This document shows positions 22,255 through 33,980 of a DNA stretch of 64,000 bases, piece by piece (the stretch's first letter is position 1; each line of letters starts with the position of its first letter). Under the pieces are notes generated by a model. That model searched no databases. It saw only the letters and a list, made by a program, of their open reading frames with translations, and was not told where the DNA came from. Source of the DNA: Endocalyx cinctus. Taxonomy: Eukaryota; Ascomycota; Sordariomycetes; Amphisphaeriales; Apiosporaceae. The stretch is from assembly GCA_001600455.1 (NCBI GenBank), contig BCKC01000005.1:1922001-1986000 (forward strand), in the 5' to 3' direction. The position numbers were made by a program, and so were the translations under genes.

Positions 22255-24864
22255 CATTGTATTGCCCGGTCCTGAGGCTAGAATTTATATTGCTGGAAGT
22301 GCGATCTTTCTCTTTGTCGGAGTTTGCTTTTCTTCCATTATTTCTAAAAAGGTCAAAAAGAGTGAGAACCCAGGTATTCTGCGCTCTTTATGCTTATTTG
22401 CCTATGGCTGCTTCCTCAAACCCCATGATGGTGGCGACACGGGCTCCCAACAAGATGCTCTCGAGAGCTTCTATAAGACGCAGGCCGTTGCGTACGATGT
22501 TACCAGAAGGGCCCTGCTGAAGGGCCGTGAAGACATGTTGGCTCTTGCCGCCGCGCAGCTTGAATTCAGAGCCAAGAAAGCCGGCAAGCAGAGCAAGACT
22601 GCCAGACGTGTTTGGGTTGATGTAAGATTTTCCTTTTCTTTTTTCTTTTAGGACAAACAGAGGAATTCCAATTCTGACATGATCATTAGGTCGGAGGTGG
22701 TACAGGTTGGAATATCGAGACTATGGCTCGATTCGTGAACGTACCGGAATTCTTTGACAGCGTCTATCTCGTTGACTTCTCTCCGTCGCTCTGCGACGTC
22801 GCACGCAAGCGTTTCGAGAGACTTGGCTGGAAAAATGTCAAGGTCATCTGCCAGGATGCTAGAACATTCCGCTTAGAGGATCATGAACCCTCTTCTCAAG
22901 CCTTACGTCCACGCTCTCCCGATAATTATTTCTCTGACGAGCGCCCTCGACACGGAGGCGCCGACCTGATTACGATGTCGTATAGTCTTTCTATGATTGT
23001 AAGTCCAAATTCGCCCACAAATCTCGGTGTAGAGCTAACGTGCCTATAGCCTGACTACTACTCTGTTATCGATTCGATACCCTCGCTGCTTGCTCCTAAT
23101 GGTATTGTGGCCGTGGTAGATTTCTATGTCCAATCACAGGTGGATGTCAGCTTCCGAAACTACACCGGAGGTCTCGTCAATCGCCACGTGAACTTCTTTG
23201 GAAGAACATTCTGGCGAGCTTGGTTTGACATTGACAGAGTTGCGTTGGAGCCCGGACGTCGAGACTATCTCGAATATCGTTTCGGCACCGTCCTCAACGT
23301 GAACACGCGGAACTATACCCTAGGTGCAATTCCGTACTACGTTTGGCTTGGAACTCACAAGCGGCCTTCCTCTTCCAGCCTGCCGCACGACATTGTGGAA
23401 AAAGTTGACGCGCTTGTGACCGAGTCCCCTTACTTGCACCCCGCCAACCACTCGGCTGCTCTTTCTCGCGCTGTTGAAAAAACCGCGCCAGAGATCCGGT
23501 CCAAAGCGTTTGATGCTGCCGTCGTGAACCTCTCTTCGAACTTGCCTCTGCCGTCTTTCTTCTACCAAAACCACCATTATCGGATTTACTACGACGATCA
23601 GCTGAAGAAGCACACCCAATTCAACGACGAGTACATCTACGCATTCACTTGGGAAGATACGCGCGTCGACGAGCGAATCTTGAAACTCAAATCTGACGAT
23701 GTCGTGTTGGCCATCACCAGTGCCGGCGATAACATTCTATCTTACGCACTTCAGGGTCCAGCCAGAATTCATGCCGTGGATCTGAACCCGACTCAGAATC
23801 ATCTTCTCGAACTTAAGGTCGCGGCGTATTCCTCTCTCCCGTACGAAGATTTCTGGAAGATCTTTGGCGAGGGTAAGCATCCTGAGTTTCGCTCTCTGCT
23901 GATCTCTAAGATGTCGCCTCACCTGTCAAGCCGCGCCTTCCAGTACTGGCTCAACAACGATCACGTCTTTACCAAGACTAAGGGTGGCTTATACGACACC
24001 GGTGGTTCGAAGCACGGTATTCGAATCTTCCGCTGGATCACAAAAGTGTTTGGCTGCCGCGGGGCCGTCAAGAAGTTGCTGGCGACCAAGACACTCAACG
24101 AGCAACGGGAAATCTGGCGTAACAAGATCCGACCTGCCCTGCTCTCCCGCCTCGTCTCCAAGTTCGTGGTGAGCCAGGAATCGTTCCTGTGGACGGCTCT
24201 TGGCGTACCCAAGAACCAGCTCGCCATTCTCGAGGAGGACCACGCCAAGTCGGAGGCCGTGAACGGGCCGAACCCCCGAGCGAAGAACACGCGCTCTCAC
24301 GCGGTCTGGGAGTACATGGTGGACACGCTGGACCCGATGGTGGAGTCGACGCACATCGCGGCCGACAACCCGTACTACTACGTCTGCCTCGAGGGCAAGT
24401 TCTCCAAGAGCTGCCCGCTCGACTACCAGTCGGCGCAGGCGCACGCGCGGCTCTCGCGGCCGGGCGCGTTCGACGGGTTGCGGATTCACACGGACGAGAT
24501 CGACGAGGTGATCGCGCGGATCACGCCGGGGACGCTGACGGTGGCGGTCGTGATGGACAGCATGGACTGGTTCGACCCTGCCTCGGCGGCGGCGACATCG
24601 CAGGTGATGAAGTTCAACTGCGCCCTCAAGATCGGCGGCCGCGTCATGCTCAGGTCGTCCGGGTTGCAGCCGTGGTACCTCAAGGTGTTCGAGGCTCACG
24701 GCTTCACGACCAAGTGCATGGGCTCCCGCAAGGGCGGCAAGTGCATCGATCGCGTCAACATGTACGCTTCCTGCTGGATCTGCACCAAGACGGAAAACCT
24801 CACCCCACCTACTCCTGAGATGATGTCGCCGATCAGCCCCGTGATCTCGAAGCTTGAGATCTAA
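22235..24864 (+). CDS. BTA1: Betaine lipid synthase (DGTS synthase)
   Basis: Makes diacylglyceryl-N,N,N-trimethylhomoserine from diacylglycerol and S-adenosylmethionine. This phosphorus-free lipid replaces phosphatidylcholine under phosphate limitation. Three exons (22235-22621, 22690-22998, 23050-24864) give 836 residues. A membrane segment lies near residues 15-36. The BtaB-like N-methyltransferase domain follows, with its SAM motif VGGGTGW at 130-136 split from the preceding Asp by intron 1, and further motifs LVDFSPSL and ICQDARTF. The BtaA-like (DUF3419) 3-amino-3-carboxypropyl transferase domain fills the C-terminal half, with ITSAGDNILSYAL, AVDLNPTQNHLLELK and VMDSMDWF. This N-MT/C-ACP transferase order is the known fungal fusion. 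GC content rises strongly toward the 3' end of the gene. Confidence 0.93.
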
Positions 24865-25607
24865 AAGAAAAGGCAACGTTCTTTTTTTTTTTTTTTTTCT
24901 TTCTTTCTTTCTTTCTTTCGTTCTTTCTTTGCTCAAATCGATATACGAGTAGGTTTGCTAGCGAAGCTAGAAAAATATACTATTCACGATCTATCTATGA
25001 TGTAATTGATCCTGTCATTATCGGATGATGATTATTTACAAAAGCGAATGGTGTTCGCTGTTACGTTCACTTCAAAAAAGATGGAAGTTTGAAATGGCAA
25101 GGGGTATTTATGGATACTGTGGCTTATCATGATACAAGATGTATGTTATGAGAAGATGTTGATACTACGTCAACTACAAGATGAAATAATTGAGCGATGG
25201 GAATATTAAATATTGTAATAAAGACGTTCTTTTTTCTCCTTTTGGCCCCATTGTCTATGTGAAGAAGATGAAAAAAAGGATTGCTTATAATATAAAATAA
25301 AATAAATTCAACCTTGGCGTAACATAGCCGATCCTACAGGTCATGTAACGTCATTGAAGGAATACGGTAGGTGAGACAATGCTTTATTTGGCTGCCTAGA
25401 GCCACCTAAATTAATTCATGACTAGCTAACAAACGCAAAGACACGCATTTTCTTTCAACTTCCAAATCTTCTCATCTATTGTATCATTCATTTAGTCATA
25501 GATTCAACGTTGAAAATTGAATTAGAATTAATTATCGGGTTCTAAAAACTATAGACCTGATACTGAAAATTTCAAGAGAGGAGCCTTTTCAATAATCTAA
25601 TTCCCCA
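24865..25607. other. Intergenic
   Basis: Starts with the pyrimidine microsatellite below, then AT-rich sequence. No coding signal is seen. Confidence 0.5.
24881..24930 (+). repeat. Poly-T and (CTTT)n microsatellite
   Basis: A T run of about 17 bases passes into tandem CTTT units with one interruption (CGTT), within the likely BTA1 3' UTR. Confidence 0.85.
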
Positions 25608-28135
25608 ATGGCGCCTCTCACGAACGAGCCGGACGCCATCCGGGTCGTCCTCAATATGGCTCGTCGAAAGGCATATTATAATTTAGTATTAGACATCACA
25701 AAATACATGCGATCGCAATTAGAATCTCATAATGATTCACCTCCATCGTCATCAGGAGGGACAGCACCACCGCCCTATTCGGAGACGATGGCACTCAGCC
25801 CCACAGAACGTCATCCATCTCAAGGAGAGAACCCATCGGGGGGTCAACCCCCTGCGGGTCCACAACGGGCTAGGCCCAGCCCGGCTCTTATACGGCTCAA
25901 GAAAGCCGCGCTGCTGCACTTCGATTCCTGGCGCAGCGAGACCATGGCCAAGATCAAAGAAGTCGTAGCCGCGAACGACGACCAGAAAGTCATCGACGCG
26001 CGACGGAAGCGGTCCGAGGAGACGGAGAAGCGAAGCAAAGAGCAGACGACCGCGGGCGAAGACCTCTTGAGCTTCGGAGGCGAGAGCAGTAGCAACGCTG
26101 CCGGTAAACCCCAAACCCGGGAAAAGGCGACCCCGTCGAGGTCGTCGTCTTCTTTATTATCCATGTCCTCGGCTCGAGCCGGCCCCCCCAGCGTCGCCGC
26201 CTTCCAGAAGCTGTACCACCCGATCCCGACGCGTCTCTCGACGACGCCGCTCGCGGACCGCGAGGAGGTCGTCAGCGCCACCATCATCCTGCTCCTGTCG
26301 ATGGGAAATTACTCGGCGTACTCGCGCACGCTCATCTGCTACCTCGCTTCGGCTCTCGAGATCCCCCGGGATTCCTCAACTCGGAGGAGGCCGAGATCGC
26401 TACCACGATGGTCGAGGCCGCGCAAAAGGCCGACGCCGAAAAGAGGAAGAAGAACGGCGAAGGCGGTAGCGGCATATCGGCCGAGGCCGAGGCGCAGAAG
26501 AGGAAGGAGGAAGGCAAGTTCGGCCGCTACTGGAAGGTCGGCCTCGCGTCGGTCGCGGGCGCCGCCATCGTCGGCGTCACGGGCGGGTTGGCGGCCCCGG
26601 CCGTGGCGGGCGTCATCGGCGGCCTGATGGGCTCGGTCGGGCTCGGAGGCTTGGCCAGTTTTCTAGGCATCTTCTGGATGAACGGCGCCCTCGTGGGGAC
26701 CCTTTTCGGCGCGTTCGGGGCCAAGATGACGGGCGAGATGGTCGACAAGTACGCCAAAGAGGTGGAGGACTTCAAGTTCCTGCCGCTGAAGGAGGAGTGG
26801 GGCCAGGAGTGGGCGAAGAAGGAGGATAAAGGGTCCGAGGCCCGGAGGTTGCGCGTCACGATCGGCATCAACGGCTGGCTCGAGACGGAGGAGGACGTGA
26901 CGAAGCCCTGGCGGGTACTGGGCGACGAGTCCGAGGTCTTCGCTCTACGCTACGAGATCCATAGTCTCATGGCCCTCGGAAATCAGCTTAAAGACCTCGT
27001 CTCCACGAGGGCCTGGAACGCGGTCAAGATGGAGATTCTGCGACGGACGGTCCTAGCTACTCTGGAAAGCGCGCTCTGGCCCATCTTCCTCCTCAACACG
27101 GCCTCCAACGTCGACAACCCCTTCAGCCTCGCGCGCAACCGATCCGAGAAAGCGGGTAAGATCCTCGCGGACGCGCTGATCAACAAAGTTCAGGGCGAGA
27201 GGCCGGTTACCCTGATCGGATACTCCCTCGGGGCGCGGGTGATCTACTCATGCCTTCGCGTGCTCGCCGAGAGGAAGGCTTTCGGTCTCGTAGATACGGT
27301 TGTGCTCATCGGCGCGCCCGTACCGTCTAACGAAGGCCATTGGCAGATGATGCGCACCGTAGTCTCCGGAAAGCTCTTCAACGTGTACAGCGCGAACGAT
27401 TTTATCTTGGCGTTCCTGTACCGTAGCACCAGCCTCCAGCTGGGGATCGCGGGCCTGCAAGCCATCGGCGGCGGTATCGACGGGGTCGAGAACGTCGACC
27501 TGAGCGAGGAAGTGCACGGCCATCTACGGTACCCGAGCATCGTCGCTCAGATACTGAACCGCTGCGGATTCCCCAACTTGAAGGGTGGCGAAAAGGAAAT
27601 CGAGAAGGATAAAGAGGTAGAAGAGGCGCTAGAAGCGGCCGATAACGACGAAGGAATTAAGCTCAACGATAAAGATTACGCCGAGATGGGGAACCTGATC
27701 GATATCGACGACGGGAATGACGCGCAGGCGAAGAAGCAGAACGAGAAGTTCGACCCGATGGTAAAAAACGTCACGGAGCTGAAGAGCGACTTTACTGTTA
27801 AAGACGAGAGACTAATGGGGTTCAAGGTCGCGGAAGAGCATAAAGCGAGAGCAGCCAGCACGGCGAGCTCTACGAGGGCGGCGGCAGCACCGTCGCCTAT
27901 TTCGAAAACGCAGGAAAAGATGCCGTCGACGAAAGCTGGGTCGACGTCCTCGACGCCTCAGGATAAAGCTACGGCGCACGAAAAAGGAGACCGAGATGAG
28001 GAAGATAGCGATGATGATGGTGAGGTTATCAAGATGGAGAATTATGACGAGTTCACGGATGATGAACTCACTATGGTCGAGCCCCTGAGCATCGAGGATT
28101 ACGAAAGTAGTACACACCAGGATTCGTCGCGCTGA
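25608..28135 (+). CDS. DUF726 alpha/beta hydrolase (TMCO4/YFL034W-like), frameshifted
   Basis: Membrane-associated hydrolase family of unknown substrate; the yeast member Mil1/YFL034W is linked to AP-1 trafficking. The first frame runs from 25608 to the C run at 26363-26367, then the protein continues in another frame to 28135. Around the break the second frame reads PGFLNSEEAEIATT, directly continuing the first frame's ALEI. A one-base change in the C run accounts for the shift, and there is no GT donor to allow an intron. The combined protein would be ~842 residues. Residues ~300-350 are a Gly/Ala-rich hydrophobic hairpin (two membrane passes). The nucleophile is in GYSLGAR (Ser codon at 27223). 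The tail is acidic and disordered. This may be a sequencing error or a true frameshift. Confidence 0.8.
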
Positions 28136-29432
28136 GATTACGAGATGGTTGCAATACGTGGGGAAAGTATGGCAGAAATGAAATATGCGTATTAAGTTAA
28201 AAATGTTGACCTTTTCATGATGATTATCTTTTGTTTTATTACGATGACAGTAACTGATTATACTTCAATATGTTAAGACTTATATACTCTGTCAACTGCT
28301 AGTTGAATTGATCTGTATCCTTTAAAGATCTATTTTACATTTTGATGGTTTACGTTTTGATGAAGGTTACGATCCTTTAAACTAAGACATTTTCTAGTTC
28401 TGATGGAAAGGAGAATCAGAGGGATATTAAAAATAATCATAGGTTAGTTAATCGTTTCGAAGAACCAGATATATTCTAACACGGCCTTTCTTGTTTCACC
28501 ATATTTGAGTAGAAATCTCGCATCTGATTCAGTTGAATGGAACTATATTATGACATGCGGTACAGGACGCTGCCATTGTGTAACGTCCGTGTGGCGAAGT
28601 GACATGCATACGTAAACTATCACGTCTGTTTTCACCGAGGAACGGCTAGAATTTACAGTTGAATGGCCGGATAGGAGCACATCTCTTTTTTTTCTTTCCA
28701 CTTCATTCATCCCTGTGGATCTTGTAAGCTATCATGGAGATTATTAAAAGATGAATCTGATCCATTTATCTCCTAACACATTTCCCAACTAACTCCGAAT
28801 AGCGAGATTCAACATAACAGTAACAGCGATTACGTACCGGGACCGAAGCTTTTTTCCCCACCCAGCCACCAAAGCCATCCTACCACTGCGTGTCTCTTAT
28901 CCAGTATCTTATCCAGCCGGGATAAAAATCCTACTCCGAATGAGTCTCTTTCTTTCTTATTCTTTTTTTTTTTTTTAAGCATGAATTCCACAAATGTCCG
29001 GTGGCTCGTTTGGCTGAAAAATAAGCCAAGACATCAAAGTGCTAAGGCTCGCGTCGCGAACAGGCTTACAGGGGTCTTTTCACTGTAATATCTAGGCATT
29101 GAATTGATAAGCAATCATAAACATTTGGCTATTGAACGTGCGACTTTAAAAGCGAGTACAAGTAAACTAAGCAGCTAAATAGCAATGACGACCAGAATTT
29201 TGTGTCACTTACGTAGGTTGTATATATATATCGCTCTGAAGTCCACAAAGTTCAAGTCTGGGACATTTCGAGGAATTCATCATCTCATCGACAATCAATC
29301 AAACATCAACCCAACCATTAAGAACACCACGGAACAATTTTGAGACTTTCATACACTTTCTCTTTTCTCTTTTACTTACTATTTCAAAAGAACGTAACCC
29401 GTACGAAGAAAAAAAAAAAAAAAAGACAAAAA
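28136..29432. other. Intergenic, 1.3 kb
   Basis: AT-rich, with T runs at 28685 and 28964, and TATATATATA at 29221-29230 about 210 bases before the next start codon. An in-frame ATG at 29340 lies in the leader of the next gene. No gene is seen. Confidence 0.5.
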
Positions 29433-30100
29433 ATGGTGACCGTCAACTACGCCTACACAGCCCCCATCAACCCAGCCGGCGCCTCCCCCATCCTCTCGGA
29501 GACGCAGATCTGGGAGGGTCTCAAGCGCAAAGTGAAGCGAGCGTACGAGTTCGTGCCTTTAATCGCGACGTGCGAGGTCCTCTCGGAGGAGGCCGAGCCG
29601 GACACGGGCAACCTCAAGGTGACGCGCGAGGTGGCGTTCAAGAACGAGGACGGCTCGGTCGCGGCCCCGATCCGGGAGATCTGCGTGCATTACGAGCCCT
29701 GCAAGATCGCCTTCGTCCAACCGGACGGGTCCACCATCCTCAACGTCGTCAGTAAAGGGTCCGAGGGCGAGCTCATCATGAGCTACGTCTTCGAGTGGAG
29801 GCTGCCGCTGGTGGAGGCGGGGAGCGCGAAGCATAAGGAGTTGGTTGCGAAGTATGAGAAGGTATGTGGATAAAGTTTTTTTCTTCTTTTTTTTTTTCTC
29901 TCTTTAACCCTACTACACCTCCTTTCTCTATTCGACTGTCGTCTTTCGCATTGATATCTTAAAGGGGTAACCCCATTATTTCATTCATTCGGCACGTTAC
30001 TAATATTCCTCCTTTTTCTCTGAACCTACAGGTTGCGAAGATGGCTGTTGAGGGCAGTATCAATACTATCCGTCGTCTAGTCAAGGATGGCGAAATTTGA
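29433..30100 (+). CDS. DUF1857 protein (SRPBCC/Bet v1-like fold)
   Basis: A small fungal family with a ligand-binding START-like fold and unknown ligand. Exons 29433-29861 and 30032-30100 give 165 residues. The DUF1857 signature is visible from TETQ-like ILSETQIWEGLKRKV (residues ~20-35), through REVAFKN and HYEPCKIAFV, to the final helix GSINTIRRLVKDGEI. The intron splits that last region (KYEK to VAKMAVEG). The start is the ATG after a poly-A run; the longer upstream frame from 29340 would add a Lys-rich run and is likely 5' UTR. The function is unknown. GC-rich codons suggest good expression. Confidence 0.85.
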
Positions 30101-30625
30101 AAGTTATATTCTTTCACGAGTTACACAACTCTTGATAACTATGTATTGAAATAGTTATGACCAAGTTTCTACATCATACATAATAAAAGTATGCACGCGG
30201 TCATTTAGGACAGAACGTAAAAAAAAAAAAAAATCATTCCATACTTTCTTTTGAGCAGAAAAGGAGACATTCATCGGTTTACACATTTTGATTGTATTAT
30301 TATGTAATATCACCGATCAAGATCAGGCCAATGAAATTCAGCCTGTCAGCATTCAATCGGCGTGACTCAGATTAAGTCGTATTTGGATCTAAGATGATAA
30401 CGAACCTGGGTAGCTGAGCAGTTAGCAGTTAACGACCGAGGCCAAAAAGCTTGCATATTAATCTATGCTTACCTCCCTAACCCAGTCGAGTACTTGATCC
30501 TTGATGTGTGTTAAGTAACACAGTTTGTTCCCCTCTCCTCTTGCAGCGTCAACTGTTGTCCTGCGTATTCTCTTTTTTTTTTTTTTTTTTCCCCTCTTCT
30601 CCTTACCTGTGTAAAATAATCGGAA
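30101..30625. other. Intergenic
   Basis: 525 bases with poly-A (~30219) and poly-T (~30570) runs; the latter is probably in the promoter or leader of the next gene. No gene is seen. Confidence 0.5.
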
Positions 30626-31526
30626 ATGGCAAGCAATTCATCATCAAGGCTAACCAAAATGGCCAACATTTTCTCCTCGGAACGATTGGTCTATATCCCG
30701 GTCGAATCGACCCCGGAGCTAGATGACTTTATGCATAGCTTGTGGCGGGAAACGTGAGAGATCTTTCTTAATAATCAATTCAGCTTGTTCTCCCTTTCAC
30801 CGTTTTCCCCCTTAAAGAGGTGTGAATTGGGAAATCGGTCCAATGATAGTAGTTTTCTAGGTCAGCTAATATTCTCGACCTATTTTATCCTCTCGTAAGA
30901 AAATATTTAGATGTTCGGCCAATTTCGAATCCGGCCTCCCTACGGGCTCCACCCGGGCCGACGTGACGGCGCTTACCAGCAGCGCCCACACCAAATGGCT
31001 CTTCACCGGGTACATGTGCTTGCGGGAAGAGGGTTCTTCCTCTTCTGCCACCACCACTGCCACTTCTTCAAACGGTGAGAGCCAAAAGAAGAAACCGGTC
31101 CCCATCGGCGTCGTATCGCTATCCAAGCCCCTCGAGGGCCACAAGCGCCAAGCGACGTCGTCCCTGAGCCTAGCCGTCATCGAGGCGGAGCAGGGCCGCG
31201 GGTACGGCAGCGAGGCGATCGAGTGGGCGCTCAACTGGGGCTTCACCGGCGCCCGGCTGCACCGCGTCGAGCTGTCGTGCTACGCCTGGAACGTCGGCGC
31301 CCGGAGGCTATACGAGAAGTTGGGTTTTCGCCTCGAGGGTGTTCGGAAGGAGTCTATTTGGTTTATGGGCGGGTGGCACGACATGTACGAGTTCGGCATG
31401 TTGGAGAGGGAGTGGCAGGATCGCGCGAGTCGGAAGGGCGCGGTCGAGGCGGGCGATGCGAATTTAGGTCCTGGGGGTAGGCCTTTGACTAGCGAGGAGG
31501 TCGCGGAGATAATGGGTTGTAAATAA
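30626..31526 (+). CDS. GNAT-family N-acetyltransferase (RimJ/RimL type)
   Basis: Acetyl-CoA-dependent N-acetyltransferase; the acceptor cannot be told from sequence. Exons 30626-30753 and 30911-31526 join across a 157-base intron (GTGAGA...TTTAG), giving 247 residues. The N-terminal part reads SSERLVYIPV, typical of the first beta strand of the Acetyltransf_3 group. The acetyl-CoA loop is EQGRGYGSEAI (Q/R-x-x-G-x-G/A). The downstream AWNVGARRLYEKLGF and EGVRKES motifs are classic for the RimJ/RimL group. A Ser/Thr-rich insertion lies before the core. Exon 1 carries a second in-frame Met 11 codons later. The splice model is inferred from frame and family fit, so the exon junction could be slightly off. 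Confidence 0.82.
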
Positions 31527-32820
31527 ATAAGAGAGTTGACTCTAATTATGGGAGAGGGAATCTCCTTTTTTTTTTTTTTCCCCTTCCTCTTCTATATTCG
31601 TTTTAGCACTTGCTTGAATGATGAATAACATGAGAGATAAATGTGAGGGTTCTATAGATTGAATCAGTCAATAGTATAAATGAAATTACACAAACAAGAA
31701 AATGTATCTTGCTCAGTAACAGTGTATTCACTGGGTTGTTCTGGTGACAACGAAATGACGGAAATCAAGACAGGACATGATCACCATCTGAAGTTTTCTT
31801 CATTCGAAATAGAGGAAGAAAGATACGCAATATTGTAGTTTGTATGCCATTAAAGTATCATATAGAAAGGAAGTACCTTGCATGGTATTATCGTAAGATA
31901 TTTCTAATGATTTATTATTATTTGTTTCTTCGAAGAAATATAAGGATAAGGAGATTGTGTATAGTATATAGTGTATATAGCTACTATTAGGGGGAAGGGG
32001 GTAGTGTAATGGTTTGGTAGGGGCAAGATACGCAGCATTCACGAAGTAGTATCAGCATCATTCAAAAGTATGATAAATATTAAATAGGCAGGCAGCTAGG
32101 TAGGTAATAAATGGATTCAATTTGTAGTACTTGCCTAGGAAACAGCTGGTAATAACTATTGATTGTAAATAATGGGAAGGGAAGGAAGTGATTGTTTGTT
32201 ACCGGGGATCTCGATAGCCTTATAAGATCCAATAAGGTGTTTGCTACCACCAAGCCCCAGTGTCCCTGGTGGTTCAGGACATTGACTCCTTCTTCAGGCT
32301 TCTAGGAGTCTTGAGTTCGAGTCGGGGCTTTGGCATAAAAAAGTATAGCTCGGTTTGCCTGGAACGGTGTTCATGTATATCCGCCTCAGGATATACCTGC
32401 GTTGAGACCTACTGTTCCGGGCTATACTATCAGACGGTATCAGGGGGGAAGTTTTTTTTTCTTCTTCTTTTTTATTTTAAATAATAATAATAATAATAAT
32501 TCATTAAGTTGTTTATGGATTCCTCCACGATACAAGATTGACTAGTACTCTCATATATGTATGACACTGAAAAAAAAAACATACCTGTTTAAACATACCT
32601 AAACAGGTATGCATTGTTTTCAATTTGTTAATTCATATACATTCTCATCGTTCTTCTTTCTTCAATTCCTCTCTCAATTCTTTTTTTTTTTTTTTTCACT
32701 AATTACCATCAATCATTCTGTCCTTCGTCTGCGACCTAATCTCTTCATTCTGTTTACTTTTATATATCTACTTGTTCGCAAGTATCTCTCGACCTAAATA
32801 CACATCATACAAACTTCACC
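31527..32820. other. Intergenic, 1.3 kb, with SINE-like element
   Basis: No coding gene. It carries the tRNA-like, SINE-like element described separately, a run of CAGGCAGCTAGGTAGGTA near 32090, a short ACAGGTATG/CATACCTGTTT inverted repeat near 32580-32610, and a poly-T run (~32681) in the leader of the next gene. Confidence 0.5.
32252..32500 (+). mobile_element. Candidate tRNA-derived SINE-like element
   Basis: The head (32252-32330) folds like a tRNA: a 7-bp acceptor-like stem AAGCCCC/GGGGCTT, a 4-bp D-like stem TGTC/GACA with a loop containing GGTGGTTCAG, and a 7-bp anticodon-like stem GACTCCT/AGGAGTC. GTTCGAGTC matches the Pol III B-box core, but the T stem is nearly absent, so it is not a working tRNA. 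A body with a compound hairpin (32344-32426, central stem GTATATCC/GGATATAC) follows, then T-rich sequence and an (AAT)n tail (32479-32500). Imperfect flanking 12-mers (32231-32242 and 32503-32514, two mismatches) could be target-site duplications. The architecture matches SINEs; copy number cannot be judged here. Confidence 0.4.
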
Positions 32821-33732
32821 ATGGCTCGTCCTCGTCCCCAGAGTGGCAACATCAAGCCAAGTCGCAACAAAAACAAGAAGTACAGGTTGCGTTACCTCAT
32901 GCCACGAGTCGGATTCAACTTCGTCGACAAGCGCGCTCAAGGTCTCCTGTGGCACGTCGATAGAGAACCCCTGAAGAAACGTCTCTGCTCCCACTATTCG
33001 TCCGAAAGAATGAGCAAGACGATAATAGACCAAGGATTAGCGTGTATCATCGAGGCTGGTGTCGCCGCCATCAAAGCCAATCCGGAGTCCGTCGAAAACT
33101 CCACGCCGATCGAGTGGTGGCACCAGATCGCCAACCAGATCGCCTGGGCTCGCGAAATCGGAGGTACCACCATCTTCCAGCTCGTCGTCGCTCTTCTGGA
33201 CGCGCACCAGAAATACGACGCGGTTCGGCCTTACGCTCGGATGGCGAACCAATACGGTCGGCTTGCCACCGCCGTGCACGAACTGTCGGGCCTCCTGCGC
33301 CAACATCACGGGGACAACGGTTTGCTCATGTCCTTCTATTTCAAACCCGGAGTGGGACTCGACACGGATGACGAGGGAGAAGAAGAAGAAGAAGAAGAAG
33401 AAGAAGAAGAAGACGAAGATGAGGAAGAAGAATACGAGACCGCCTCCTCTTTTACTTCCGCTGAAGAGAAGAAGACGATTGACGCCGACGGAGACCTCGA
33501 GATGGTGGACCGAGATACCATCGTAGGCAAGAAGCGCTCCCGTCAAGATCTCGACGATGAAGAAAATGAAGACGATGAGGCGGATAGCGACGACGAGGAT
33601 GAATATTGCGCCCGCCATCCTAGTAAGAGACGAGAGATCGGCTTGGGAGACAGAGCATACATTCAGGAGGAAGACACCCAGAAGGAAAGATTCCTTTCGA
33701 AAAAGGTGAAAAAGATGGATATCAACGAATAA
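32821..33732 (+). CDS. Uncharacterised acidic fungal protein
   Basis: A single exon of 303 residues that I do not recognise. The N-terminus is basic (MARPRPQSGNIKPSRNKNKK). Residues ~20-180 look globular and helical, with conserved-looking stretches such as VGFNFVDKRAQGLLWHVD and WWHQIANQIAWAREIGG. Residues ~184-215 are an almost pure Glu/Asp tract encoded by GAA repeats. The C-terminal third is mixed acidic and basic with a KKRSR-type nuclear signal near residue 240 and a second basic cluster (KKVKKM) at the end. The pattern suggests a nuclear protein, which is inference. It is convergent with MDM12, with 248 bases between stop codons. Confidence 0.7.
   Translation: MARPRPQSGNIKPSRNKNKKYRLRYLMPRVGFNFVDKRAQGLLWHVDREPLKKRLCSHYSSERMSKTIIDQGLACIIEAGVAAIKANPESVENSTPIEWWHQIANQIAWAREIGGTTIFQLVVALLDAHQKYDAVRPYARMANQYGRLATAVHELSGLLRQHHGDNGLLMSFYFKPGVGLDTDDEGEEEEEEEEEEEDEDEEEEYETASSFTSAEEKKTIDADGDLEMVDRDTIVGKKRSRQDLDDEENEDDEADSDDEDEYCARHPSKRREIGLGDRAYIQEEDTQKERFLSKKVKKMDINE
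33376..33430 (+). repeat. In-frame (GAA)n microsatellite
   Basis: About ten tandem GAA units followed by GAC/GAT/GAG variants, coding a run of Glu with a few Asp. Length may vary between strains. Confidence 0.85.
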
Positions 33733-33980
33733 GCTGACCCTCTCCAACCCCGAAATCATGAAACGGGAAGAATCCAGTAAATCCGGCACACAGACATCAC
33801 AAATGGATAATATCCCCTTCTCTCCTTCCCCGTTTCTTCTATACGGACACACATTCTTTGCCCCTCGTGTCTCATTTTCAAGTCCGGTTCGTCTCTAATA
33901 ATTTCGAATCATATATATACTCGTGTTGTTGGTTGTATATGTACATGTATATAGCAGTTGATAGTTAGCCGCTAACGTCG

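Noticed and set aside
23989..24936. 315-codon minus-strand frame opposite BTA1
   Set aside because: It is a shadow of the GC3-rich BTA1 coding strand and has Arg/His-rich nonsense sequence.
29340..29432. Upstream ATG extending the DUF1857 protein
   Set aside because: It adds a hydrophobic and poly-Lys run coded by a poly-A tract, unlike the family; more likely 5' UTR.
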